Source of the DNA: Blastocatellia bacterium
Lineage (GTDB): Bacteria > Acidobacteriota > Blastocatellia > HR10 > J050
Reading direction: 5' to 3'
DNA length: 64,000 nt
NCBI GenBank assembly: GCA_026985075.1
Contig: JALSQX010000087.1
Span: 1-64,000, forward strand
Every line of letters begins with the position of its first letter. Position 1 is the first letter of the stretch. Shown piece by piece: positions 21,401 through 31,555 of this stretch. The notes below the pieces were generated by a model. That model had not been told where the DNA came from, made no database searches, and saw only the letters and a program-made list of their open reading frames with translations. Both the position numbers and the translations under genes were made by a program.

Positions 21401-21622
21401 GGATATGCGACTGTGGATCTCTCGTTGTTCAAGAACTTCCCGCTCCCCTGGTTGGGAGAATCCGGGCGATTGCAATTCCGGATCGAGGCGTTCAATCTGT
21501 TCAATCGCGTCAACTTGTTCCTTCCCATCAACGATCTGGCGGCCAGTCAATTGCTGTTTGGACGGTCCACGGCGACGTTCGATGCCCGGGAGATCCAAGG
21601 CGCATTGAAGATCTACTGGTGA
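18413..21622 (+). CDS. TonB-dependent receptor with carboxypeptidase-regulatory-like (Oar) N-terminal domain
   Basis: ITGTVRDPQGAVVPGAKVTATRIETGEQRTTLTNEVGLYRL and plug/barrel motifs; AGGAGG ribosome binding site before ATG 18413. Confidence 0.92.
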   Translation: MTFVRRCLISGVVGVLGIVGSASASAQYTNASITGTVRDPQGAVVPGAKVTATRIETGEQRTTLTNEVGLYRLMNLVPGTYRLRVEAKDFAPALIEHVELLVGQTAHLDVTLEVGPLTEVATVTAEAPLINLEEGRLSGHVLEREINDLPLNGRDIHQLALLQPGVTATQAFLATNSSITSFGLGQTAAGKTPRGVNYNLDGISNNNEWLGASPSLTPTLDAIQEFQVQISNFSAEFGTNTSSVINVLTKSGSNELHGSVWWFHRNAALDAREFFDPQVAPLVQHQFGFTLGGPIKKNRLFYFASYEGFRSQFGESGEFQVETPEFRQFVFRTRPESVAARLFRQYPAPPPDPGTEVDLGSPAPGVFLRGRPDGIPDVGTARVVLRDRFTRDQGSIRIDAELGPNDRLFGRWSQEASDSQVDIVRSLSARGFRAPFDGAFVNAAIVETHVFSPRVIHEIRFGYSRTRGDRRVVPDDFPRIFLDDFTYGFGNSYVLPYFFTYNTFELKDMLSLTIGRHAIRLGGQIRRIQENSDYGLGSRGWFEFSDIFDFADDEAYYQVAVVDPRTGQRVTTPRGFRITELAFFIQDDMKLRPNFTLNLGVRYDLFGVPTEVHGLLSNIILGEGATFAERLANATVGRVARLFEGDHNNFGPRLGFAWDPFGHGRISIRGGYGIAYGRNYTNLFTNASRFNPPDDVPIIVFPFAGLGTQVVYGVPMPFNPDFATGLTPRGSVPGQRISPSGIEPGLRSSYAQDWFLGIQFNPLGDLVVEMNYVGSAGRKLPRREDVNRFRGDLLDGRNDRLNPDWSLITYVQNNVSSNYHGFNLSVRKRFSHGYLFHVAYTFGKAIDTVSDPGLGDWLNISNPLYISQQDAANARLDRGPSDFDVRQRLTVSAVWELPFFRDRSGWLAHLFGGWQLNGIATLQSGRPFSVFCSSALFCDFNADGTAGDRPNTPAFGNTLRNLSRSDYINGLFERSDFPTPDRGENGDLGRNTFRGPGYATVDLSLFKNFPLPWLGESGRLQFRIEAFNLFNRVNLFLPINDLAASQLLFGRSTATFDAREIQGALKIYW

Positions 21623-21695
21623 CGTGCCAGTTATCACCCGGGCGAGGCGCGACACGCTCGGGCGGGGAGGAAGAGCGCAGAGAGGGAGCATCGAC

Positions 21696-24260
21696 ATGAG
21701 CCAGCGCACCATCACCATTGTGCTCGCCCTTCTGGGGCTGTGGATGGCCTCTCCGGCCGTGCCCGTTCAATTGGACTTTCGCCGTTCGTTGCCCGTCTAT
21801 GACGGAACGGTGACCCTCCCCGGTCTCCAGCGGCCGGTGATCGTCGAGCGGGATGCCTTCGCCGTCCCTCACATCCGGGCGGAGAATCTCCACGATCTGT
21901 TTCTGGCTCAAGGGTACATCACGGCTCAGGATCGGCTCTGGCAACTCGATCTCCAACGGCGCATAGCCAGTGGACGATTGGCCGAGATTTTCGGCTCCGT
22001 CTCGCTCCCCTCAGATCGGTTCTATCGACAACTGGGACTGCGTCGCAATTTGAGAAAGCGCCTCGCCGCGCTCTCTGAACCGACGCGGGCGTTGCTCCAG
22101 GCTTACGCCGATGGCGTGAATGCCTTCATTCGGGAGCATCGTACGCGGATGCCGCCAGAGTTCGCCGTGTTGAACTACGTGCCCGAATTCTGGTCGATCG
22201 AAGATAGCCTGCTTCTGCTCCAACTCGGCGCTTGGTCGCTCTCGACGAGCTATCCCATTGATCTGTTGCGTCAACAAGCCGCTGCGCGGTTGAGCGCCGA
22301 ACGGGTGGCCGAGCTGTTCCCGACCGCCACGTCACAGGATGTGATCTCATTTATCACACCTCCCGGATGGAGATCGAAGCGGCGACGCTCGTCATCGACG
22401 AACCGGGATGCATCGTCGGTCGCGCCATGGGGGATGTTCCCTCCTCTCCCCTCGCTGTCTCGGCCTCCTTCAGCGGCGACTCGCGTCGCGGGAATGACAG
22501 CGGAGGATGGTGTCCCTTGGTTCGCAGGGCTGAATGGGCATGCCGGTTGGTGGGGATTGAGCAATAATTGGGTCGTCGCCGGACGACGAACGGCCAGCGG
22601 CGAGGCGCTCCTCTCCAATGATACTCATCTGCTGGTCACCATACCGGCGCTGATGACCATCGTTCATCTGAGCGCTCCGGAACTGGAGGTGGAGGGTATC
22701 GCTCTGCCGGGCGTGCCGGGCATCATCGCCGGACGGAATGCGCACATCGCCTGGGGCGTGACCAACTTGCCGGCGGACGTGCAAGATCTGTTTCAGGTCC
22801 GCTTCAAGTCGTTCACCTCGCACGAGTACATGCTGGATGGAGAGTGGGTGCCGGCGGAGGTGGTGGAGGAGACGATTCGCATTCGATCGGGGTCGCGGTT
22901 CACGACGGAACCGCTCACCGTCCTCATCACGCGCTTCGGACCGGTGCTGGAGCGGCGCGGGGCGACCGGTCTGGCCATCGCCTGGAGCATGTTCGATGTC
23001 CTGGCCGAAGAGTGGGAGAGTTTCTTCGCGCTGAATCGGGCCACCAACTGGGATGAGTTCGTGGCCGCCTTGGCTGCATATCCCGGTCCCTGTCAAGTCG
23101 TCCTCTACGCCGATGATGAGGGGCATATCGGGTTGCAGGCCGCCGGTCGCATCCCGGTGCGCGGAGTGGGCGATGGCACGGTGCCCATCGTGGCCGAATC
23201 TCAACGCGTGGCCTGGCAGGGGTGGATTCCCTTCGAGGCTCTGCCTCGACGCTTCGATCCCCCCACCGGATGGTTGGTCGCCGCCAATCAGCGCCTGGTG
23301 GACGAGGCCTATCCCTATCTCATCACCAAGAACTGGGGAGCCCCGTTTCGCGCTCGGCGCATCGCCACGTTGCTCCAGCAATCATCCAAACTGACCCTCG
23401 ATGATATGCGGCGCATTCAAGCCGATGTCTGGTCCTGGCCCGATCACCTCCTCGCCGAGCAGATCGTCGCGGCTGCCGGGCGGCTCGGCGGATTGAGCGA
23501 TGAGGAAGCCGAGCTGCTCTCTCAATTGAGAGCATGGGATGGAACGATCGCCGCCGATTCCTACTGGCCGACCATCATGGATCTCGTGCGACGAGAACTC
23601 TGGACGCGGTTGCTCGCCGGGCGGCTCGGCCAGGCGTGGACGTCCAATTATATGACCACGGCCTTTGATGCCGCAGAGATGTTCCTGGTGAACGTCCTCC
23701 AACAGAGGCCGCGTCACTGGTTGCCGGATGACGTTACCTCCTACGATGGCCTGCTGCTCGCGGCCTGGCGGCAGGCCATCGCTCAAGCGCGCGCCCGCTT
23801 CGGTCAACTGGATCGCGCCCTGTGGGGAGACTATGCCGCTCTCTTCTTCCATCACGCCTTCGGCCCCACGTCGGCATTCAGTCGGTTATTCGACCGCGGG
23901 CCAATCCGTCTCTCCGGGAATGGGCTGACGGTGAATTTTCATCACCAGTCATTGGCCGTGGGCATGCGCTTGCTCGTCGATTTCTCGCAGGCATCGTTCA
24001 CCTGGGCCTGCATCCCCACAGGAATCTCCGGGCATCCGTTGAGCCCGCATTATGATGATCAGATCGAGCGATGGAAGGATGTCCATCCCCTCCAACTCCC
24101 GTTCGCGGCGGTCCCACCGTCGAGTGACATCATCCATCGCCTCGTGTTGCAACCTGACGAGGCGGCTTCGCGCCGTTGGTCGACGCTGGGGGCGAAGCCG
24201 AACGGGCACGCCGTCACGCTCGACCATAAATTTCGGTCATCTCCCGAAGCATCCGGATGA
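21696..24260 (+). CDS. Penicillin acylase family protein (Ntn hydrolase)
   Basis: RDAFAVPHIRAENLHDLFLAQGYITAQDRLWQLDLQRR; candidate nucleophile Ser in WGLSNNWVVAGRRTASG. Confidence 0.9.
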   Translation: MSQRTITIVLALLGLWMASPAVPVQLDFRRSLPVYDGTVTLPGLQRPVIVERDAFAVPHIRAENLHDLFLAQGYITAQDRLWQLDLQRRIASGRLAEIFGSVSLPSDRFYRQLGLRRNLRKRLAALSEPTRALLQAYADGVNAFIREHRTRMPPEFAVLNYVPEFWSIEDSLLLLQLGAWSLSTSYPIDLLRQQAAARLSAERVAELFPTATSQDVISFITPPGWRSKRRRSSSTNRDASSVAPWGMFPPLPSLSRPPSAATRVAGMTAEDGVPWFAGLNGHAGWWGLSNNWVVAGRRTASGEALLSNDTHLLVTIPALMTIVHLSAPELEVEGIALPGVPGIIAGRNAHIAWGVTNLPADVQDLFQVRFKSFTSHEYMLDGEWVPAEVVEETIRIRSGSRFTTEPLTVLITRFGPVLERRGATGLAIAWSMFDVLAEEWESFFALNRATNWDEFVAALAAYPGPCQVVLYADDEGHIGLQAAGRIPVRGVGDGTVPIVAESQRVAWQGWIPFEALPRRFDPPTGWLVAANQRLVDEAYPYLITKNWGAPFRARRIATLLQQSSKLTLDDMRRIQADVWSWPDHLLAEQIVAAAGRLGGLSDEEAELLSQLRAWDGTIAADSYWPTIMDLVRRELWTRLLAGRLGQAWTSNYMTTAFDAAEMFLVNVLQQRPRHWLPDDVTSYDGLLLAAWRQAIAQARARFGQLDRALWGDYAALFFHHAFGPTSAFSRLFDRGPIRLSGNGLTVNFHHQSLAVGMRLLVDFSQASFTWACIPTGISGHPLSPHYDDQIERWKDVHPLQLPFAAVPPSSDIIHRLVLQPDEAASRRWSTLGAKPNGHAVTLDHKFRSSPEASG

Positions 24261-25716
24261 CCGGTGGGGTGAGCTGCTGGCGCCGGAGACGCCAGCGCCA
24301 GTTCCCTTCGGTGGTCGCCGGTCGATTCATGCGCGCCTCCACGCCCAAACCGAGCACATCCTGCATGGGAACGATCACCAGATTGGCCACCGACATCATG
24401 GCCAATCGAATGAATGCCCAGTGAACGTCTTCGGCGGAGACCTCTCGTCCCAGATAACGAAACAGGCGCCGTCGGTCTTCGGGCGCAGCCTCGGTTTCGA
24501 ACCAGCCCCTCACCGTATTGTTATCGTGCGTGCCGGTGTAGACCACGCAGTGTTGTACATAATTGTGCGGGAGATACGGATGCTCGGGTCGCTCTTCGCC
24601 GAAAGCGAACAGGAGCAATCGCATGCCCGGCAGATCGAATCGATGCATGAGTTCGCGCACATCGGGGGTGATGAAACCCAAATCTTCAGCGATGATGGGC
24701 AGGTGAGGGAATCGCCTGAGGAGAGCAGTGAAGAAATCGTCACCGGGACCCTCCACCCAGCGACCGTTCAACGCCGTGGACGCATCGGCGGGAACTTCCC
24801 AATAGGCGGCGAACCCCCGAAAGTGATCGATCCGCACGACGTCGAACAGCTTCAGCGCATGCGCCATCCTCTCCACCCACCATCGATATCCCGTCTCTTT
24901 CAACACGTCCCAGCGATAAATGGGGTTGCCCCAGAGTTGTCCCGTGGCGCTGAAGTAATCGGGAGGAACGCCCGAGACGACCAGCGGGTTCTTCTCCTCG
25001 TCCAGCTTGAAGATCTCCGGGTGCGCCCAGACGTCGGCGCTGTCGTAGTTCACATAGAACGGCACATCACCGATCATTTGAATGCCCCGCTCGCGCCCGC
25101 GGGCGGTGAGTTCCTGCCACTGCTGGAAGAAGAGATATTGCAGGAACATCTCTCGTTCGATCGATTCGGCGAGTTCGTGACGGGCGGCGCGCAGGGCCTC
25201 CGGTCGCCGATCGCGGAGTTCTCTCGGCCACTCGCTCCACGGCGATCCGGCGAACCGCGCCCGGAGAGCCATGAACAGGGCATAGTCATCGAGCCAGTGA
25301 GCATTCTCTGCGCGGAACTGTTCGTAGTCGTACGCGCGCCCGAGCCGATTCCTTTTGAACCGCTCATAAGCGCGATGAAACAAGCGTTCTTTCCAGGCGA
25401 TGACCTCATCATAGCGAACGCGCTCCTCGGAGACGGCGGGTGGGAGGTCGAGATCGGTTTGGGCCAACCATCCATCGCGGACCATTCGCTCCGGGCTGAT
25501 GAGCAGCCAGTTGCCGGCGAATGCCGAAAGGCTGTTATATGGCGAATTTCCCATGGCCGGATTGGTGGGATTCAAAGGGAGGACTTGCCAAAAGCTTTGC
25601 TTGGCTTGAGCCAGGAACTCCACGAACCAATAGGCGTCCGGTCCCAGATCCCCGATCCCGTAGTCGGAGGGGAGGGAGGTGATGTGAAGAAGAATGCCGC
25701 TCGCTCGTCGTCGCAT
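24214..25716 (-). CDS. malQ: 4-alpha-glucanotransferase
   Basis: RRASGILLHITSLPSDYGIGDLG N-terminus, DVVRIDHFRGFAAYWEVPA, YTGTHDNNTVRGW motifs. Confidence 0.95.
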   Translation of the reverse strand: MRRRASGILLHITSLPSDYGIGDLGPDAYWFVEFLAQAKQSFWQVLPLNPTNPAMGNSPYNSLSAFAGNWLLISPERMVRDGWLAQTDLDLPPAVSEERVRYDEVIAWKERLFHRAYERFKRNRLGRAYDYEQFRAENAHWLDDYALFMALRARFAGSPWSEWPRELRDRRPEALRAARHELAESIEREMFLQYLFFQQWQELTARGRERGIQMIGDVPFYVNYDSADVWAHPEIFKLDEEKNPLVVSGVPPDYFSATGQLWGNPIYRWDVLKETGYRWWVERMAHALKLFDVVRIDHFRGFAAYWEVPADASTALNGRWVEGPGDDFFTALLRRFPHLPIIAEDLGFITPDVRELMHRFDLPGMRLLLFAFGEERPEHPYLPHNYVQHCVVYTGTHDNNTVRGWFETEAAPEDRRRLFRYLGREVSAEDVHWAFIRLAMMSVANLVIVPMQDVLGLGVEARMNRPATTEGNWRWRLRRQQLTPPVIRMLREMTEIYGRA

Positions 25717-25792
25717 GATGTGTCCTCGTCGGCGCGTCGTGGGGTGATGGCGCCCTGGCCACCCACGATGCTCTCATTTCGATGCGCCGCCT

Positions 25793-28228
25793 TCAGGTCA
25801 TATCTGGCGTCACCTTCACGCCCAGCAAATCGCCCAACCGGATGAACGCGTCGATCCACTGCCTGGCCCGCTCGTCTCCGTGCTCAGCCTGTCGGCGTCT
25901 GTCCTCATAGACCGCCTTGCCGACGGCGAAATAGATATTCTGTGCTTTCCACAGATTGAGGTCCAGCGCGAGGACATCGAATATGTCCAGGCTCGTTCCG
26001 ATCTGCTCGAGCATGGCCACGTCGTCGGGACAGCGCGCCAATGCCTGCATCCAACCCTCGATGCGCCGGGTGGCGGCGAAGCTCAGCGTGGGTTCATCCA
26101 GCGAGACGGACCACTTCTTGATCTTGGCGGCGAGTTCTTCGAGGCGATCGAGTTCGCCGGTCTCTTCAGCCAACCAGCGACGCAGTTGGGCGTTCAATAC
26201 GAGTTCGACGATGGCCGCCAGCTCCCTGGGCAATGGGATCTGGAGCTGATGTAAGAACTGCATGATCGAAGAGTGGTCCTCGTAAAGGCGCTGGAAGGCG
26301 GCTTCCAGTTCGTCCAGTGTGGATTGGAGGATTTGAGCGAGGATTTTTCTCTGTTCATCCTTGAACAGGTGCCAGAACGAGTAGTTATTGCTCCCGAAAT
26401 GCTTATCCATGAGACGAATGACTTCGGGGATATCGCTCTTGAGGAACGCCGCTTTGATCTCCTCGCGCATAGTGGAGAACGCCGCGTCTTCGGTGAACGG
26501 GCGAACGCCGCCATTGAGATTATGATCTCCCAGATGCACGGTGGCGAAGCTGAACACCCCTTCCTCCCAGGTGATCTCCGAGCGGACGTGAGCTTTCCCG
26601 ATGGCCAGCGTCTGTTTGCCGATATTCATCCGGTCGGATAACGCGCTCTCGGTCGTGTAGCAGTAAAGACGAACCGTTTCCGGATAATCCTCGAACAGCG
26701 AGGAGACGGCATAATGGGCTGCCACGCGCAGGAGATCGAGCTGCGTCGGTTTGACCAGCTTTTCGTAAACGCGAGCGCCATTGCCGTACTCGGCCACATT
26801 GCTCGGTGCTCGCTCGAGCATGTGGATGTAATGAGGTTCGAGCGCGACGCGGTCGATCTCTTCGGCCAGTTGCATGGCGCGGGAGGCATACTGCATGACC
26901 TGAATAGTTTCGATGCCCGAGATCTCGTCGAAGAACCAACCGCAACTCGTGTACATGAGCAGAGCGTGGCGCTGCATTTCCAGGAGCTTCAGGATGGTGA
27001 CCTTCTCCTCTGGCGAGAGTCCAGGTTTCATGTGCTCGTGGAGGAAGGCCTCCACGCGCTCTCTCCGACGATCGAGGATGACATCGATATAGGCGTCGCG
27101 GACGCGCCACGGATCGGGTGTGAATGGAGCCATCGCGCGTTCGTACAGGGCGGCCAATTCGTCTCGCAACCAATCCATCGCCGCTCGGAGCGGCGCGCGC
27201 CAACGTTGCGTCCACTCGGGATGGCCCGAGCGACATCCGCAATCGCTGCGCCAGCGTTCCACACCATGAGCACAGCTCCAGGAGGTGTTTTCGAAAATTT
27301 CTACCTGATGCGTCGGTGGATGCCTCTCCAGATATTGTCCATAATTGGTGATCGTGGCCCACCCATGTGATTCGATGGTGTGAAGGCAATAAGCCAGAGC
27401 CATATCGCCGAAGCGATGATGATGACCGTAGGTCTCGCCGTCGGTGGCAATGTGAACCAGTTCGGCACCATCCGGCGACGGAGAGAACGCCGCCAGCAGG
27501 CGGTGGGCGAATTGTTCGCCATTGTTGAGCAATCCGCCGAATGCCACATCCCGCGAGATGGGCCCATCGTAAAAGAACAGCGCTATCGTTCTCCCTGAAG
27601 GAAGCCGACAGAGGTAGGGGTGTCGGGGGTCGATTCTCCCGCCACTCGTATCTCTCCAGCGACGACCGCCGATCTTTCGCACTCGCCGCGCCTGGTGCGG
27701 AGCCAGGATGGTGAATGTGATGCCCGCGTCGGCCAGCATCTCCAGCGTCTCCAGATCCACAGCCGTTTCCGGCAACCACAGGCCTTCGGGCGCTCGGTGA
27801 AATCGATGCTGAAAATCCCTGATGCCCCAGACGATCTGCGTCCACTTGTCCCGGCGGTTGGCCAGCGGCATGATCATGTGATTATAGATGTGCGCCAGGG
27901 CCGAGCCATGCCCGCCATATCGCTGACGCGTCTCCTGGTCGGCAGCGATGATGGCGTGGTAGACGTCCGGAGCGTGTCGCTCCATCCAGGAGAGAAGGGT
28001 CGGGCCGACATCGTAACTCATTCTGACATAGTTATTGACGATATCGATGATCCTCTGTTCGGCGTCCAGAATGCGCGATGCGGCATTGGGCGCATAGCAT
28101 TCGGCGGTGATGCGCTCATTCCAATCGTGATAGGGGTAGGCCGAATCCTGCACTTCCACTTCTTCCAGCCAAGGATTTTCTCTCGGCGGCTGATAGAAAT
28201 GACCGTGGATGCAGATGAATCGCTTCAT
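25793..28228 (-). CDS. GH57-family glycoside hydrolase with DUF3536-like C-terminal region
   Basis: ICIHGHFYQPPRENPW, GLWLPETAVDLETLEMLADAGI motifs. Confidence 0.87.
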   Translation of the reverse strand: MKRFICIHGHFYQPPRENPWLEEVEVQDSAYPYHDWNERITAECYAPNAASRILDAEQRIIDIVNNYVRMSYDVGPTLLSWMERHAPDVYHAIIAADQETRQRYGGHGSALAHIYNHMIMPLANRRDKWTQIVWGIRDFQHRFHRAPEGLWLPETAVDLETLEMLADAGITFTILAPHQARRVRKIGGRRWRDTSGGRIDPRHPYLCRLPSGRTIALFFYDGPISRDVAFGGLLNNGEQFAHRLLAAFSPSPDGAELVHIATDGETYGHHHRFGDMALAYCLHTIESHGWATITNYGQYLERHPPTHQVEIFENTSWSCAHGVERWRSDCGCRSGHPEWTQRWRAPLRAAMDWLRDELAALYERAMAPFTPDPWRVRDAYIDVILDRRRERVEAFLHEHMKPGLSPEEKVTILKLLEMQRHALLMYTSCGWFFDEISGIETIQVMQYASRAMQLAEEIDRVALEPHYIHMLERAPSNVAEYGNGARVYEKLVKPTQLDLLRVAAHYAVSSLFEDYPETVRLYCYTTESALSDRMNIGKQTLAIGKAHVRSEITWEEGVFSFATVHLGDHNLNGGVRPFTEDAAFSTMREEIKAAFLKSDIPEVIRLMDKHFGSNNYSFWHLFKDEQRKILAQILQSTLDELEAAFQRLYEDHSSIMQFLHQLQIPLPRELAAIVELVLNAQLRRWLAEETGELDRLEELAAKIKKWSVSLDEPTLSFAATRRIEGWMQALARCPDDVAMLEQIGTSLDIFDVLALDLNLWKAQNIYFAVGKAVYEDRRRQAEHGDERARQWIDAFIRLGDLLGVKVTPDMT

Positions 28229-28337
28229 CGGATCGGAGACGGCGAATCGTCAATCGGTGATCGAGCGGCCCATAGCCGGTGGGCGCTCGATGCTCCCATG
28301 TGAATGGCGTCGAAACGCTGGTCGGAGAGTCGTCCGG

Positions 28338-30278
28338 TCATGACGAAGCCCTCTCCCGTTTGAAAAAGAGCACGCCCAGTGGCGGGAGCGTGAGCGAGAG
28401 AGAATAGGGAAAGCGATCGTAAAAAGGGATGGGATCGGCATGGACGCCGCCGGCATTCCCCTGTCCGCTCCCTCCATATTCCCGGGCGTCGCTGTTGAGC
28501 ATCTCTTTCCAGAAACCGCCCGTCGGCACGCCGATGCGGTATTCATATCGGGGCACCGGCGTGAAGTTGCACACCACCAGAATGAGATCCTCGGTGGAGC
28601 GCCCTCTGCGGATGAAGCTGATGATGCTCTTCTCCCAATCATGAAAATCGATCCATTGGAATCCCTCCGGCTCGAAGTCGCGTTCGTAGAGGGCCGGTTC
28701 GCTTCGATAGAATCGGTTGAGATCTCGCACCCATTGGTGCAAACCGCGGTGAGGAGCGAATTGAACGAGATGCCAGTCCAGACTGGTGTCATGATTCCAC
28801 TCGCGCCATTGACCGAACTCCCCGCCCATGAACAGCAATTTCTTCCCCGGATGCCCATACATGTAACCGAACAACAGACGGAGATTGGCGAATTTCTGCC
28901 AGCGGTCGCCGGGCATCTTGCCGATGAGAGATCCCTTGCCATGGACGACTTCGTCGTGCGAGAGGGGGAGAAGAAAGTTCTCCGAGAACGCGTACCAGAG
29001 ACTGAATGTCAATTGATTGTGATGGAACTTGCGATAGATGGGATCACGAGAGAAGTAGTCTAACGTATCATGCATCCATCCCATGTTCCATTTCAAACCG
29101 AAGCCCAGTCCCCCCACGTAGAGAGGACGAGAGACCAGCGGCCAGGCCGTCGATTCCTCGGCGATGGTCTGAACGTCCGGATATTCCCGATACACGGTCT
29201 CGTTGAAGTGACGAATGAAGGCGATGGCGTCCAGATTCTCTCTTCCGCCGTATGGATTGGGAATCCATTGGCCTTCCTTGCGGGAATAATCCAGATAGAG
29301 CATGGAGGCCACCGCATCGACGCGGAGACCATCGGCGTGGTAGCGGTCCAACCAGAAGAGCGCGCTGCTCACCAGGAAGGCGCGCACTTCATGGCGACCG
29401 TAGTCGAAGATATAACTTCCCCAATCGGGATGAAATCCCCTGCGGGGATCAGCGTATTCGTAAAGATGCGTGCCGTCGAAATAGACCAGTCCGTGCTCAT
29501 CTGACGGGAAGTGCGAGGGCACCCAATCCAGAATGACGCCGAGACCTCGCTGATGGAGATAATCGATGAGATACATGAAATCTTGTGGCGTTCCATATCG
29601 CCTGGTGGGCGCAAAATAGCCGAGCGTTTGATACCCCCAGGAACCGTAAAAGGGATGTTCCATGACGGGCAGTAATTCCACATGAGTGAACCCCATGTGA
29701 TGAGCGTATTCGGCCAGATGGGCGGCGAGTTCTCGGTAGGTGAGGAATCGATCGTTCTCTTCGGGCACGCGCCGCCACGAGCCCAGGTGCACCTCATAGA
29801 TGGCCAGCGGCGCCTCCAACCGATTATGCGTTTTCCGCGTCGCCATCCACTGAGCATCTTTCCATTCATAATCGAGATCCCACACCACCGATGCCGTCCC
29901 CGGCGGGGCTTCCCAGCAAAAGGCGAACGGGTCACCCTTATTCACTCGATACTGGTGATGACGCGAGACGATGTGATACTTGTACAACGTTCCTTGCTTC
30001 ACCTGGGGAATGAATCCCTCCCAGATGCCCGAGTCGTCGGCCCGCGCTCTGAGCGGGTGGGATTCCGGATGCCATCTATTGAACGTGCCGATGACGGAGA
30101 CGCGCGCCGCATTGGGCGCCCACACGGCGAAATAGGTGCCGTTCATCCCGTCGACGGTCATCGGATGAGCGCCGAGCTTCTCATACAGGCGATAATGACG
30201 ACCGTCCTTGAAGAGCTGGATATCGTCTTCGGTCAGCCGGCTCACCTCGTGGATGACGTGATTGATGGTTTTGGGCAT
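28338..30278 (-). CDS. glgB: 1,4-alpha-glucan branching enzyme
   Basis: [52 protein letters not shown] motifs. Confidence 0.95.
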   Translation of the reverse strand: MPKTINHVIHEVSRLTEDDIQLFKDGRHYRLYEKLGAHPMTVDGMNGTYFAVWAPNAARVSVIGTFNRWHPESHPLRARADDSGIWEGFIPQVKQGTLYKYHIVSRHHQYRVNKGDPFAFCWEAPPGTASVVWDLDYEWKDAQWMATRKTHNRLEAPLAIYEVHLGSWRRVPEENDRFLTYRELAAHLAEYAHHMGFTHVELLPVMEHPFYGSWGYQTLGYFAPTRRYGTPQDFMYLIDYLHQRGLGVILDWVPSHFPSDEHGLVYFDGTHLYEYADPRRGFHPDWGSYIFDYGRHEVRAFLVSSALFWLDRYHADGLRVDAVASMLYLDYSRKEGQWIPNPYGGRENLDAIAFIRHFNETVYREYPDVQTIAEESTAWPLVSRPLYVGGLGFGLKWNMGWMHDTLDYFSRDPIYRKFHHNQLTFSLWYAFSENFLLPLSHDEVVHGKGSLIGKMPGDRWQKFANLRLLFGYMYGHPGKKLLFMGGEFGQWREWNHDTSLDWHLVQFAPHRGLHQWVRDLNRFYRSEPALYERDFEPEGFQWIDFHDWEKSIISFIRRGRSTEDLILVVCNFTPVPRYEYRIGVPTGGFWKEMLNSDAREYGGSGQGNAGGVHADPIPFYDRFPYSLSLTLPPLGVLFFKRERASS

Positions 30279-30874
30279 CCTCGACCTCCTGAACGCCGAG
30301 TCACAACGGTTCATCCTGACGTGTGATCCATCGACCTGATCGCTTCCAGGGAATTCCAGGCCGTAGAGCCACGCGGGCCTCATCGGCACGGTGCGCCACC
30401 AGGGACCGGGCGGAAGAGATGGGCGCTTGACGGCTCAATGATGAGATGGTGCGCTGCACCATTGATTCTGGCCTCATCGATGCTCGCCACCGGCGATAGG
30501 ATAGGTTAATTCTGAGGATGGTCCCAGGTCAATGGGGCGAGCGAGTGCGATTCGTCGCCCGGGGGGTAGGGCCTCTCGACCGACGATGCCCGGGGTTCGG
30601 CGTCGGGCACTGGAGCCTGTCAAGCCCCGTCGCGTGTCGGCGGGGAGGCGTCATGTGATCAGCTCGTTTCGAGAGGCACATTACTTCCTGTAGTGAGGCC
30701 CCGCGGCTCGCTCACTGGCCGAGAGGCGGAGATGACGGCGAGCCTCGCCTCACTCGGTCCATAGCCGTTCGTCGTCCTCAGTGATTGTTATTGTGACCGA
30801 ACGGTTTTAATCTTATTCTCAGGAGGTTCTCATTTTTGTATGCTATAAATGCCCCACGTGAGAGGGTGAGTGAT

Positions 30875-31555
30875 ATGCGCATTCTGGTGATTGAGGATGA
30901 GCATAAGGTCGCTCGCTTCATTAAAAAGGGACTGGAAGCAGAATGCTACGCCGTCGATATCGCCACCGATGGCCAACGCGGTCTGGAGTTGGCGCTGGCC
31001 TATGATTATGACCTCCTCATCTTAGACGTGATGCTTCCGGGGGTGAGTGGGAGCGACATCCTGACCACCGTCCGACAGGAAAAGCCGCACCTGCCCATTC
31101 TCATTCTCACGGCTCGCGATGCGCTCCAGGAGAAAATTATGCACTTCGAGCGAGGATGCGACGATTATCTCACCAAGCCGTTCGCCTTTGCCGAGTTGGT
31201 CATGCGGGTGAAGGCGCTCCTTCGACGGGGAGCCGTCGATCGGAGGGATCAACTGCGCGTTGCCGATCTGGTCCTTGACCGTACCGGTCGGCAGGTGACG
31301 CGCGCGGGCAAACCGATCGAGTTGACGGTGAAGGAATTCGCACTGCTGGAATATCTGATGGCGCACGCCGGCCAAGTGTGCTCGCGGGCCATGATCATCG
31401 AACATGTCTGGGATCGGAGCTTCACCGGATTCACTAACATTGTGGACGTCTATATTCGCTATTTGCGGAATAAAATTGATCGGCCGTTTGCGTCCAAATT
31501 GATTCATACAGTGCGCGGTGTCGGATATGTTTTGCGCGAGGAGAGCGGGCCATGA
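30875..31555 (+). CDS. OmpR-family response regulator (CusR/CopR-like)
   Basis: MRILVIEDEHKVARFIKKGLEAE receiver and winged-helix C-terminus. Confidence 0.92.
   Translation: MRILVIEDEHKVARFIKKGLEAECYAVDIATDGQRGLELALAYDYDLLILDVMLPGVSGSDILTTVRQEKPHLPILILTARDALQEKIMHFERGCDDYLTKPFAFAELVMRVKALLRRGAVDRRDQLRVADLVLDRTGRQVTRAGKPIELTVKEFALLEYLMAHAGQVCSRAMIIEHVWDRSFTGFTNIVDVYIRYLRNKIDRPFASKLIHTVRGVGYVLREESGP

Noticed and set aside
30400-30836. Intergenic region before the two-component system as a possible ncRNA or tRNA-Sec gene
   Set aside because: No tRNA arms, T-loop (GGTTCGAATCC-like) or strong consensus structure could be found by eye.
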